From Streptomyces tanashiensis (GTDB lineage: Bacteria > Actinomycetota > Actinomycetes > Streptomycetales > Streptomycetaceae), in the NCBI RefSeq assembly GCF_014648895.1, contig NZ_BMRZ01000017.1, forward strand, positions 124,001 to 188,000: a stretch of 64,000 nt of DNA, given 5' to 3'. Positions 7,868 to 15,467 of this stretch are shown in pieces (the first letter of the stretch is position 1; every line of letters starts with the position of its first letter). The position numbers and the translations under genes were made by a program. The notes under the pieces are model-generated. The model was not told the DNA's origin. It worked only from the letters and a program-made list of their open reading frames with translations, and searched no databases.

Positions 7868-9286
7868 GTGACTTCCCACCCGCCGTCCGGCCCTCCGTCG
7901 GTTCCCCCCGCAGGTCCCCCCTCGGGTCCCCTCTCGGGTCCGAGCACACGCCCGGGAAGCGCCGGCCCCCCGCAACCTCCCGGACCGCCCCACGGTCCGG
8001 GAGGCGGTGGTTCGTCCGGCGGCTCCGGCGGCGGTGACTCCGGAAGCGGTGGCGGCGGAGCCGGAGGCGGCTCCGCCCCGAGCGGCGGGGGCCGGGGCGG
8101 CGGCGGTCCCTGGTGGCGCTCCGTCCCGAAGGTCGCCGCGGTCACGGCCGTGCTCGTGGCGGCCGCGGCACTCGCCGTCGTCCTCACCAACCGCCCCGAC
8201 GACAAGGGCGGCACGACGGGATCCGGCGGCGAGGTCTTCCTGCAGAACGCCGCCGCGAGCGGCCCCGACCCGTTCACCGCGTCGACGGCCCGCACCGACG
8301 GCGGTTCCGCCCCGCCCGCCTCGCTGCCGCCCCGTACCGCCTCGGCCGTTCCCGAGGTGTCGGGCTCCACGCCCGGTCTCTACGGCGGGACGCGGTCGGT
8401 GTCCAGCTGCGACGTCGAGCAGCAGGTGCGCTACCTCTCCGCCCAGCCCGCGAAGAACGCGGCCTTCGCCGACGTCATCGGGATCTCCCCGGACGACGTG
8501 CCGGGCTACCTCCGCTCGCTGACCCCGCTTCAGCTCCGGGTCGACACCCGGGTGACGAACCACGGCTTCCGCGACGGCGCGGCCACCACCTACCAGGCGG
8601 TGCTCCAGGCCGGCACGGCGGTCATGGTCGACGGCCACGGAGTGCCCCGGGTCCGCTGCGCCTGCGGGAATCCGCTGAGCGTCCCGGTGGCACAGAAGGC
8701 ACCCCGCACCACCGGCACACCGTGGCAGGGGTACAGCTCCCAGCAGGTCGTCGTGGTGGCGCCCTCGGTGACGGTCGTGAACGTCTTCGTGGTGTACGAC
8801 CCCCAGGACGACGGCTGGTTCGCGCGGAAGCACGGCGACACCGGCGAGCACGACAGGCCGGCCCCGCCGCCATCCCGGCCGCCCACGGTCTCCCCCTCGG
8901 CCTCCGCGTCCAGTTCTTCCCCGTCGTCGCCGTCGCCGTGCGTGACGGTGACGGACACGGAGACCTCGGCCCCGGGCGAGGCGACCACGCCGAGCGACGG
9001 GACCTCCCCGTCACCGTGCCCCTCGACGCTGTCCCCCTCGGCGTCGACCTCCTCACCGGAGTCTCCGTCCGACTCCTCCGGCCCGACGGAATCGTCGCCG
9101 TCGACGGAGTCCTCGAGCCCGGAATCCGCGAGCCCGGAGTCGTCGGGCCCCGCGTCGGTGAGCCCGGAGTCGGGTCCCGCCTCGGACGGCCCGGCCGGTC
9201 TCACGAGCCCGTCGCCGGCGTCCGGCCCCGCTCCGGGTCCGGCCCCCGCTCCGGCGCCCGGCCCCGAAGCCGCGCCCGCCGCCTGA
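7868..9286 (+). CDS. DUF6777-like membrane-anchored protein
   Basis: The 472-residue protein has a Gly/Pro/Ser-rich N-terminus, one membrane helix at about residues 90-108 (VAAVTAVLVAAAALAVVLT), then an extracytoplasmic domain starting GGEVFLQNAAASGPDPFTAST, which fits the DUF6777 family. A Ser/Pro/Glu-rich tail of about 140 residues follows, as in many surface-exposed stalks. The GTG at 7868 has the purine-rich GAAAGGG just upstream; an in-frame ATG at 7838 is the alternative. Its final 86 bases overlap, on the other strand, the end of the universal stress protein gene. Function unknown. Confidence 0.78.
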   Translation: MTSHPPSGPPSVPPAGPPSGPLSGPSTRPGSAGPPQPPGPPHGPGGGGSSGGSGGGDSGSGGGGAGGGSAPSGGGRGGGGPWWRSVPKVAAVTAVLVAAAALAVVLTNRPDDKGGTTGSGGEVFLQNAAASGPDPFTASTARTDGGSAPPASLPPRTASAVPEVSGSTPGLYGGTRSVSSCDVEQQVRYLSAQPAKNAAFADVIGISPDDVPGYLRSLTPLQLRVDTRVTNHGFRDGAATTYQAVLQAGTAVMVDGHGVPRVRCACGNPLSVPVAQKAPRTTGTPWQGYSSQQVVVVAPSVTVVNVFVVYDPQDDGWFARKHGDTGEHDRPAPPPSRPPTVSPSASASSSSPSSPSPCVTVTDTETSAPGEATTPSDGTSPSPCPSTLSPSASTSSPESPSDSSGPTESSPSTESSSPESASPESSGPASVSPESGPASDGPAGLTSPSPASGPAPGPAPAPAPGPEAAPAA

Positions 9287-9833
9287 GCGTTCGGCGGCCC
9301 GGTCCGGTCGGTCCTCCCGGTACGGAGGTACGGGCGTTCCGCCGCAGGACGCGGGCCTCGCCCGGGAGCAGGACGGGGCCCGGCACGGTCAGGACCGGCC
9401 CGGCCGCACCGCGCAGGACCCCGCGCAGCACCGGACGCCTCCGGAGCCGGCCGAACCGGCCCCGGCACGGCGCCGAGCCGAGGACCAGGAGGTCCCCCGG
9501 GCGGTCGGCCACCGCGCACAGCGCGGTGGCCGGGGCACCCCGGACCACCCGGCCCTCGAAGGCGAGTCCCCCGGGGACGCCGCCGAGCCCGTCGACGAGC
9601 GCGTCCTCCAGGCGCCGCCGGGCCTCCTCGCCCCACAGACGCGCCCAGGCCCGGTCGGGCAGCCGGGCGAACAGCGCTTCCCCCTCCGGGGGTTCCCAGA
9701 CCAGCACCGCCAGGAGCGGCATGGCGTCGCGGCGGGCGAGGGCGGTCGCGTACCTCAGGGCGGCGAGCGAGGCGAGCGAGCCGCTCACCCCGACCACGAT
9801 CCGGCCCCCGCACCCCGGGAACGGGCCGGTCAC
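9201..9833 (-). CDS. universal stress protein (UspA-like)
   Basis: The 210-residue protein begins with a UspA fold: RIVVGVSGSLASLAALRYATALARRDAMPLLAVLVW, then GDLLVLGSAPCRGRFGRL and GPVLTVPG. About 60 Arg/Pro-rich residues follow; they are encoded opposite the tail of the DUF6777 gene and are unlike the family. The GTG start at 9833 overlaps the stop of the small upstream gene as GTGA, so translation is coupled. Usp proteins bind ATP or act in stress survival; the glycine-rich ATP motif here is degenerate. Confidence 0.75.
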   Translation of the reverse strand: MTGPFPGCGGRIVVGVSGSLASLAALRYATALARRDAMPLLAVLVWEPPEGEALFARLPDRAWARLWGEEARRRLEDALVDGLGGVPGGLAFEGRVVRGAPATALCAVADRPGDLLVLGSAPCRGRFGRLRRRPVLRGVLRGAAGPVLTVPGPVLLPGEARVLRRNARTSVPGGPTGPGRRTLRRRARLRGRAPERGPDPERGRTPATGS

Positions 9834-10012
9834 GCCGGTTCGCAGGCGTGGGCGCGAGGCGTCGGCGTCGTGGCGCGGCGCTCCACGGGGGTGCGGGCCG
9901 CCCTGGTGCGCAGGGCCCGGAGCCAGGCCCCGACCGGCAGGGGGCGGGCCGTCCGCTCCTCGGCACGCAGCTGCCACATCCGCTCGTCACGGTCGGTGAA
10001 GTGTCCGGACAT
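9830..10012 (-). CDS. small 60-residue protein coupled to the stress protein gene
   Basis: MSGHFTDRDERMWQLRAEERT begins a basic 60-residue protein with no recognised domain. The ATG at 10012 follows AAAGGAGA at good spacing, the best ribosome site in the area. Its stop overlaps the GTG of the universal stress protein gene by four bases. It is probably a real gene of a two-gene operon, divergent from the MocR regulator gene. Function unknown. Confidence 0.65.
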   Translation of the reverse strand: MSGHFTDRDERMWQLRAEERTARPLPVGAWLRALRTRAARTPVERRATTPTPRAHACEPA

Positions 10013-10074
10013 CGGTCGTCTCCTTTCCCTGAGGAACATGGCCACCAGGCCACTGAAAGGGAGTCTGTAGTCTT

Positions 10075-10112
10075 ATTGGCCCGGACAGCAGAGCCAATGA
10101 GGAGTGATTGGC
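10075..10112. promoter_or_regulatory. three ATTGGC/GCCAAT boxes at the MocR gene start
   Basis: ATTGGC occurs at 10075-10080 and 10107-10112, 32 bases apart in direct orientation, with the inverted copy GCCAAT at 10093-10098. The last copy ends right before the ATG at 10113. MocR proteins are known to bind repeated half-sites of about this size, so autoregulation and control of the divergent small-protein/usp operon are plausible. Confidence 0.45.
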
Positions 10113-11582
10113 ATGGCAGTGGCACGTGTGGTCCACACAGCGGACCGGACCCTGACGGGTCGCCAGCTCGCATCGCTCCTCACCCCGCCCCCCGAGGGCC
10201 GGTTCGGGTACCGGGAGCTCGCGCGGGCCGTGCGGGAGGCCCTGCTCGACGGCCGGGTGGCGCTGCGCCTGCGGCTGCCGGCCGAGCGGGAGCTCGCCGC
10301 GGTGCTGCTGGTGAGCCGGACCACCGTGACCGGCGCGTACGACCTGCTCCGGGAGAGCGGGTACGCGCACAGCCGACGCGGCGCCGGCACCTGGACCGCG
10401 CTGCCCGACGGGCAGGCGCCGACCGTTCTGGGCGCCTTCCAGGACGACGCGGGCGCCACCATCGACCTCGCGCTCGCCGCGCCGCACGCGCCGGAGGAGG
10501 AGCTTTCGGCCGCGCTGGCGGCGGCCGCCGCCGAGCTGCCCCGCTACGCCGGCTCGCAGGGCTACCACCCGTACGGGCTGCCGGCGCTGCGCGCCGCGAT
10601 CGCCGAGCGCTACACGGCCCGGGGCCTGCCGACCCTCCCCGAACAGATCCTGGTCACCACCGGCGCGCAGCAGGCCGTCTCCCTGGTGCTCACGCTGCTC
10701 GGCCGGGCCGGCGACCGGGTGCTCGCCGAGAACCCCTCGTACACCAACGCCCTGGACGCGATGCGCGGGCGCATGCTCCGCGTCACGCCGGTGCCGGTGA
10801 CGGAGGCCGGCTGGGACACCGGGCTCGTCGACGCGGCGCTCCGGCAGACCGCACCGCGTCTGGCCTATCTGATCCCGGACTTCCACAACCCGACCGGCCG
10901 GCTCATGCCGACCGAGCAGCGCCGGGAGCTCGCACGCTCCGCACGCGCCACCGGGACCTGGCTGGTGGTCGACGAGACGCTGACGGACATGGCCCTGGAC
11001 GTGCCCGCGCCGCTGCCGTTCGCGGCGGCGGCCGGCGGGGGCGACGGCGAGCAGATCGTCGCGGTCGGCTCGCTGAGCAAGAGCTGCTGGGGCGGGCTGC
11101 GGGTCGGCTGGGTGCGGGCCGCGTCCCGTGTCGTGACCGAGCTGGCCCGGGTCCGGATCACCGCCGACCTGTCCGGTTCCGTGCTCGACCAGCTGGTGGC
11201 CGTCGCCCTGATGGGCCGCCTCGACGAGATCCTGCCGCGCCGCCTCGACGAGCTGCGGCTGCGCCGGTCCGCACTGTCCGACGCCCTCGCCCGTCATGTG
11301 CCCGAGTGGCGGTGGGCGGTGCCGCCGGGCGGGATGTGCCTCTGGATCGACCTGGGCCGGCCGGTCGCCTCCTCCCTCGCCGCCCGAGCCCTGCGGCACG
11401 GGGTGCGGGTGGAGGGCGGCGCGCGCTTCGGGGTGGACCCGGGGACGCACGAGCACCGGCTGCGGATCCCGTTCACGCTGCCCGTGGACGTGTACGAACC
11501 GGCCGCGGAGCGGCTCGCGGCGGCCCTGGAGGGCTCCCCCGGCCACTACGCCGACCCGGCCCTCCCGGACTGGGTGGCCTGA
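10113..11582 (+). CDS. MocR-type PLP-dependent regulator (GntR HTH plus aminotransferase fold)
   Basis: The 489-residue protein has an N-terminal winged helix at about residues 25-90 (RFGYRELARAVREALLDGRV, LPAERELAAVLLVSRTTVTGAYDLL). A fold-type I aminotransferase domain follows, with PDFHNPTGRLM, the aspartate of LVVDETLTDM, and the probable PLP lysine in GSLSKSCWGGLRVGW. I chose the ATG at 10113 because GAGGAG lies 8 bases before it; a GTG lies three codons upstream. MocR regulators usually sense PLP or amino compounds and often act on a neighbouring gene. Here the divergent small-protein/usp operon shares the promoter region. Confidence 0.92.
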   Translation: MAVARVVHTADRTLTGRQLASLLTPPPEGRFGYRELARAVREALLDGRVALRLRLPAERELAAVLLVSRTTVTGAYDLLRESGYAHSRRGAGTWTALPDGQAPTVLGAFQDDAGATIDLALAAPHAPEEELSAALAAAAAELPRYAGSQGYHPYGLPALRAAIAERYTARGLPTLPEQILVTTGAQQAVSLVLTLLGRAGDRVLAENPSYTNALDAMRGRMLRVTPVPVTEAGWDTGLVDAALRQTAPRLAYLIPDFHNPTGRLMPTEQRRELARSARATGTWLVVDETLTDMALDVPAPLPFAAAAGGGDGEQIVAVGSLSKSCWGGLRVGWVRAASRVVTELARVRITADLSGSVLDQLVAVALMGRLDEILPRRLDELRLRRSALSDALARHVPEWRWAVPPGGMCLWIDLGRPVASSLAARALRHGVRVEGGARFGVDPGTHEHRLRIPFTLPVDVYEPAAERLAAALEGSPGHYADPALPDWVA

Positions 11583-11645
11583 CCTCGGGGTCGCCGGGCC
11601 CTTATTCGGATGCCCGGCTCCGGCGGTCCGTGTACGGTCCACCGG

Positions 11646-12149
11646 GTGGAACCACTGACCGACAGACAGATCCGCTCGTCCTTCGTGAACAGCACCAAGG
11701 GCGAGGCGGCCCGGCTCAAGCTGCCCCTCGACTTCGCCGAACTCCCCTGGGACGACCTGGACTTCCTCGGCTGGGTCGACCCGGGCGCGCCCCTGCGGGC
11801 GCACCTGGTCGTGCCGCGCGAGGACGGTCCGGTCGGCGTGACCCTACGGGTCCCCGCGACCGGCCGGACCAGCGCGGTCAAGTCGAGCATGTGCCAGGTC
11901 TGTCTGACCGGGCACGCGTCCTCGGGCGTCACGCTCCTGGTCGCCCCGCTGGCCGGCAGCCGCGGCCGCGAGGGGAACACGGTCGGGATCTACCTCTGCG
12001 CCGACCTCGCCTGCTCCCTCTACGTCCGGGGCCGGCGGCAGCCGAAGCTGCGCGCCCGGCGCCACGAGGAGTCCCTCACCCTCGACGAGCAGGTCGCCCG
12101 GCTGACGGGCAACCTGGACGCGTTCGTCGACCGTGTGACGGCGGGCTGA
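11646..12149 (+). CDS. FBP domain protein (FusB-like, EF-G-binding type zinc finger)
   Basis: The 167-residue protein starts VEPLTDRQIRSSFVNSTKGEAARLKLP and carries the four-cysteine treble-clef pattern CQVCLTG near residue 80 and CADLACSLYVRG near 120, as in FBP/FusB proteins. Relatives bind elongation factor G and can rescue ribosomes stalled by fusidic acid; whether this one does so is not shown. The GTG at 11646 gives the length normal for actinobacterial members. It is convergent with the acyl-CoA dehydrogenase gene, only 8 bases away. Confidence 0.85.
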   Translation: MEPLTDRQIRSSFVNSTKGEAARLKLPLDFAELPWDDLDFLGWVDPGAPLRAHLVVPREDGPVGVTLRVPATGRTSAVKSSMCQVCLTGHASSGVTLLVAPLAGSRGREGNTVGIYLCADLACSLYVRGRRQPKLRARRHEESLTLDEQVARLTGNLDAFVDRVTAG

Positions 12150-12157
12150 CAGTCCCC

Positions 12158-13339
12158 CTAGCGGAAGGCCTGCTCGCCGGTGAGCGCCTTGCCGATGACC
12201 AGGGAGTGGACCTCGCTCGTGCCCTCGTAGGTGAGCACCGACTCCAGGTTGTTGGCGTGGCGCAGCACCGGGTACTCCAGGGTGATGCCGTTGGCGCCCA
12301 GGATCGTGCGGCACTCGCGGGCGATCGCGATCGCCTCGCGGACGTTGTTCAGCTTGCCCACGCTGACCTGCTCGGGGGTGAGCGTGCCCGCGTCCTTGAG
12401 CCGGCCGAGGTGGACGGCGAGGAGCATGCCCTTGCCCAGCTCGACGGCCATGTCCGCGAGCTTCTGCTGGGTCAGCTGGTAGGAGGCGAGGGAGCGGGCG
12501 AAGACGACCCGGTCCCTGGCGTAGGAGATCGCCGTCTCCAGGCAGTCGCGGGCGGCGCCGAGCGCGCCGAAGACGATGCCGAAGCGGGCCTCGTTGAGGC
12601 AGCCGAGCGGGCCGGAGAGGCCGCGGGCCTCGGGCAGCATCGCGTCGGCGGGGAGGCGCACGTCCTCCAGGACCAGTTCGCTGGTGACGCTCGCCCGCAG
12701 CGAGAGCTTCATCTTGATCTCGGGGGCGCTGAACCCGGGGGTTCCGGCCGGGACGAGGAAGCCGCGGACGCCGTCCTCGGTCCGGGCCCAGACGACGGCG
12801 ACGTCCGCCACCGAGCCGTTGGTGATCCACATCTTGGTGCCGTTGAGCACCCAGTCGGAGCCGTCCCGCTTGGCGTTCGTCCGCATGGCGCCGGGGTCGG
12901 AGCCGGCGTCCGGCTCCGTCAGGCCGAAGCAGCCGATGTACTCGCCGGCCGCCATCTTCGGCAGCCAGCGCTGCTTCTGCTCCTCGGAGCCGTACTTCCA
13001 GATCGCGTACATCGCGAGGGAGCCCTGCACGGAGACGAGGGAGCGCAGTCCGGAGTCGACGGCCTCCAGCTCCAGACAGGCGAGTCCGTACGCGACGGAG
13101 TTGGTGCCCGCGCAGCCGTAGCCCTCCAGGTGCATGCCGAGCACGCCGATGCCGCCGAGGGTGCGGGCCAGCTCACGGGCGGGGATCTCGCCCTTCTCGA
13201 ACCAGCCGGCGACGTGCGGCCGCAGCTCGCGGTCGGCGACGGCACGCACGGTGTTCCGGATCTCCCGCTCCTCGTCGGTCAGGAGTCCGTCGACGGCGAG
13301 CAGGTCGAAGGGGTGGACGGGGGTGGACGGCGACTTCAC
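12158..13339 (-). CDS. gcdH: probable glutaryl-CoA dehydrogenase
   Basis: The 393-residue acyl-CoA dehydrogenase contains FGLTEPDAGSDPGAMRT, WITNGSVAD and the C-terminal LTYEGTSEVHSLVIGKALTG. Glutamate in YEGT is the catalytic base position, and the whole C-terminal stretch resembles glutaryl-CoA dehydrogenases, which oxidise and decarboxylate glutaryl-CoA to crotonyl-CoA using FAD. The GTG at 13339 follows AGGAGG by 6 bases. The divergent CoA-transferase gene and downstream GntR gene support a glutarate or lysine catabolic unit. A generic short-chain acyl-CoA dehydrogenase remains possible. Confidence 0.85.
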   Translation of the reverse strand: MKSPSTPVHPFDLLAVDGLLTDEEREIRNTVRAVADRELRPHVAGWFEKGEIPARELARTLGGIGVLGMHLEGYGCAGTNSVAYGLACLELEAVDSGLRSLVSVQGSLAMYAIWKYGSEEQKQRWLPKMAAGEYIGCFGLTEPDAGSDPGAMRTNAKRDGSDWVLNGTKMWITNGSVADVAVVWARTEDGVRGFLVPAGTPGFSAPEIKMKLSLRASVTSELVLEDVRLPADAMLPEARGLSGPLGCLNEARFGIVFGALGAARDCLETAISYARDRVVFARSLASYQLTQQKLADMAVELGKGMLLAVHLGRLKDAGTLTPEQVSVGKLNNVREAIAIARECRTILGANGITLEYPVLRHANNLESVLTYEGTSEVHSLVIGKALTGEQAFR

Positions 13340-13396
13340 GGACGGCCTCCTGGCGACTGTGGCAACTCGGCGAGCCGAAGCGTAGCCGCAGATCGG

Positions 13397-13477
13397 ATAT
13401 TGGATCCAGTATTGAAAAGACGACAGGCGAGCCGTACGGTCCGATTGGATCCAATCTCCAGTCGTCTGGATCCAATC
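13397..13477. promoter_or_regulatory. cluster of TTGGATCCAA palindromes, probable GntR operators
   Basis: Three sites share the core TGGATCCA: ATATTGGATCCAGTAT (13397-13412), the perfect palindrome GATTGGATCCAATC (13443-13456), and a half-degenerate copy GTCTGGATCCAATC (13464-13477). Centres are 45 and 21 bases apart. They occupy the whole divergent promoter between the dehydrogenase and CoA-transferase genes. The FCD-type GntR protein encoded downstream is the obvious candidate to bind them. Confidence 0.7.
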
Positions 13478-13509
13478 TCCGGTATCCCAGCGGGAGCGAG
13501 GAACGCCGC

Positions 13510-14718
13510 ATGCACGCACATCAGCCGGGCACACCAGAAGCGTCGGCGTCCGGCGGCGCCCTGTCCGGGATCGTCGTCGCCGACTTCGGCCGGGTGCTCG
13601 CCGGGCCGTACATGACGATGCTCCTCGCCGACCTGGGCGCGGACGTGATCAAGATCGAGCGACCGGGTTCGGGGGACGACACGCGCGCGTGGGGACCGCC
13701 GTTCGCCGCCGGCGAGGCCACGTACTTCCTCGGCGTGAACCGGAACAAGCGCTCCGTGTCGCTCGACCTCACCGACCCCGAGGACCTGGCCACGGCCCGC
13801 GCGATCGTGGACCGCGCGGACGTCCTCGTCGAGAACTTCCGCCCCGGCACGATGGAGAAGCTCGGCCTCGGATACGAGGACGTACGGGCCGGCAACCCCG
13901 GACTCGTCTACTGCTCGGTGACCGGCTTCGGCACCGCCGAGGGCGCCCGGCTGCCCGGCTACGACCTGCTCGTCCAGGCCATGGGCGGCCTCATGAGCGT
14001 GACGGGCGAACCGGACGGGCAGGGCACGAAGGCGGGGGTCGCCCTGGTCGACGTCATCACCGGCCTCCATGCGGGCCTCGGCGTGCTCGCCGCCCTGCGG
14101 CACCGGGAGCGCACCGGCGAGGGCCAGCGGGTGGAGGTCTCCCTGCTCACCTCCCTCCTCTCCGCACTCACCAACCAGGCCGCCGCGCACCTCGGCGCCG
14201 GGGTCGTGCCGCGCGCGATGGGCAACAGCCACCCGAGCATCGCGCCGTACGAGGTGTTCGAGGCGCGGGACCGGCCGCTGGTCCTCGCCGTGGGCAACGA
14301 CCGGCAGTTCGCGGCCCTGTGCGAGCGGCTCGGCCGGCCGGCGCTCGCCGGGGACCCCCGCTTCGCCACGAACACGGCCCGGGTCGCCCACCGGGAGGAG
14401 CTGGTCGAGGCCCTCGCCGGGCCCCTCGGCACCCGTACCGCCGACGGCTGGTTCGAGGAGCTCACCGCGGCCGGCGTGCCCTGCGGGCCGATCAACGACC
14501 TCGCGGCCGCCTTCGACCTCGCCGACCGGCTGGGGCTCGCCCCCCGCGTCCCCGAGACCGCGGCCGGCCCCGGTCAGGTCGCCAACCCGATCCGCCTCGA
14601 CGCCACCCCGCCCTCCTACCGCACCGCTCCGCCGCGGCTCGGCGAGCACACGGACGGTGTGCTGTCGGAGCTGGGGCGACTTGTCCACAGGGGTTCCGCG
14701 GCGGACGGCGGCGCGTAG
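13510..14718 (+). CDS. CaiB/BaiF family CoA-transferase (probable glutarate activation)
   Basis: The 402-residue family III CoA-transferase shows the N-terminal VVADFGRVLAGPYMTMLLADLGADVIKIERP, SVSLDLTDPEDL, VENFRPGTMEKLGLGY, and VALVDVITGLHAGLG with the probable catalytic aspartate near residue 181. The enzyme moves CoA between acyl-CoA and a free acid. Next to a glutaryl-CoA dehydrogenase the expected reaction is succinyl-CoA plus glutarate to glutaryl-CoA, as for mammalian SUGCT; this is inference. The ATG at 13510 follows GAGGA. Confidence 0.85.
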   Translation: MHAHQPGTPEASASGGALSGIVVADFGRVLAGPYMTMLLADLGADVIKIERPGSGDDTRAWGPPFAAGEATYFLGVNRNKRSVSLDLTDPEDLATARAIVDRADVLVENFRPGTMEKLGLGYEDVRAGNPGLVYCSVTGFGTAEGARLPGYDLLVQAMGGLMSVTGEPDGQGTKAGVALVDVITGLHAGLGVLAALRHRERTGEGQRVEVSLLTSLLSALTNQAAAHLGAGVVPRAMGNSHPSIAPYEVFEARDRPLVLAVGNDRQFAALCERLGRPALAGDPRFATNTARVAHREELVEALAGPLGTRTADGWFEELTAAGVPCGPINDLAAAFDLADRLGLAPRVPETAAGPGQVANPIRLDATPPSYRTAPPRLGEHTDGVLSELGRLVHRGSAADGGA

Positions 14719-14784
14719 GAAGATGGTCGGCACCGGCGGCGGGGTCCGTCGCCGGCGACGTGAGGGAACGGAAGGTCACAGGCG

Positions 14785-15465
14785 ATGAGCAGCGCGGTGC
14801 AGAAGCGGCGGCCGCAGACCGCCCAGCAGTTCGTCCTGGAGGAACTGCGGCGCGCCATCACCAGCGGGGAGCTCCGGCCCGGCGGGCCGATCCGCCAGGA
14901 GGCCCTGGCGGCACGTTTCGAGGTGAGCCGGGTGCCGCTCCGGGAGGCCCTGAAGGCCCTGGAGGCCGAGGGCCTGGTGGTCCATCACGTCCACCGGGGC
15001 TACTTCGTCGCGGAGCTCTCCCTCGACGATCTGGAGGAGATCTACCGGATCCGGGAGCTTCTGGAGACCGAGGCGGTCCGCATGGCCGTCCGGTGGCCGC
15101 CGGACGGTCTGGTCGGCACGCTCGAACGGATCCAGCGAGAGGTGGAACGGGCCGCCGAGGAAGGGGACGTGGCCGGGATGGCGGCGGCGAACCGGCTCTT
15201 CCACTTCACCCTCATCGAGGCGTCCGGGATGCCGCGCCTGGTCCGCCTCATCACGACGCTGTGGGACTCCACCGACGCGTACCGCTCGCTGTACTACACC
15301 GGGCCCACCCACCGGAAGCAGGCCGTGCGGGAGCACCGTGCCGTGATCTCCGCGCTCCGCCAGGGCGACGAGGAGGCCACCGTCCGGTGGCTCGACGAGC
15401 ACCGGGCCCACGCGGTGGCGGCGCTGCGCGAGGTCCTGACCGTCGAGGCCCCTGAGCGGGACTGA
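14785..15465 (+). CDS. GntR family regulator, FCD subfamily
   Basis: The 226-residue protein has a winged-helix N-terminus (about 10-75; FVLEELRRAITSGELRPGGPIRQEALAARFEVSRVPLREALK split over two helices) and an all-helical FCD effector domain with metal-site histidines such as HFTLIEASG and REHRAVISAL. FCD regulators often sense organic acids. It lies 66 bases after the CoA-transferase gene on the same strand and probably controls it and the dehydrogenase gene through the TTGGATCCAA sites. Confidence 0.9.
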   Translation: MSSAVQKRRPQTAQQFVLEELRRAITSGELRPGGPIRQEALAARFEVSRVPLREALKALEAEGLVVHHVHRGYFVAELSLDDLEEIYRIRELLETEAVRMAVRWPPDGLVGTLERIQREVERAAEEGDVAGMAAANRLFHFTLIEASGMPRLVRLITTLWDSTDAYRSLYYTGPTHRKQAVREHRAVISALRQGDEEATVRWLDEHRAHAVAALREVLTVEAPERD

Positions 15466-15467
15466 CC

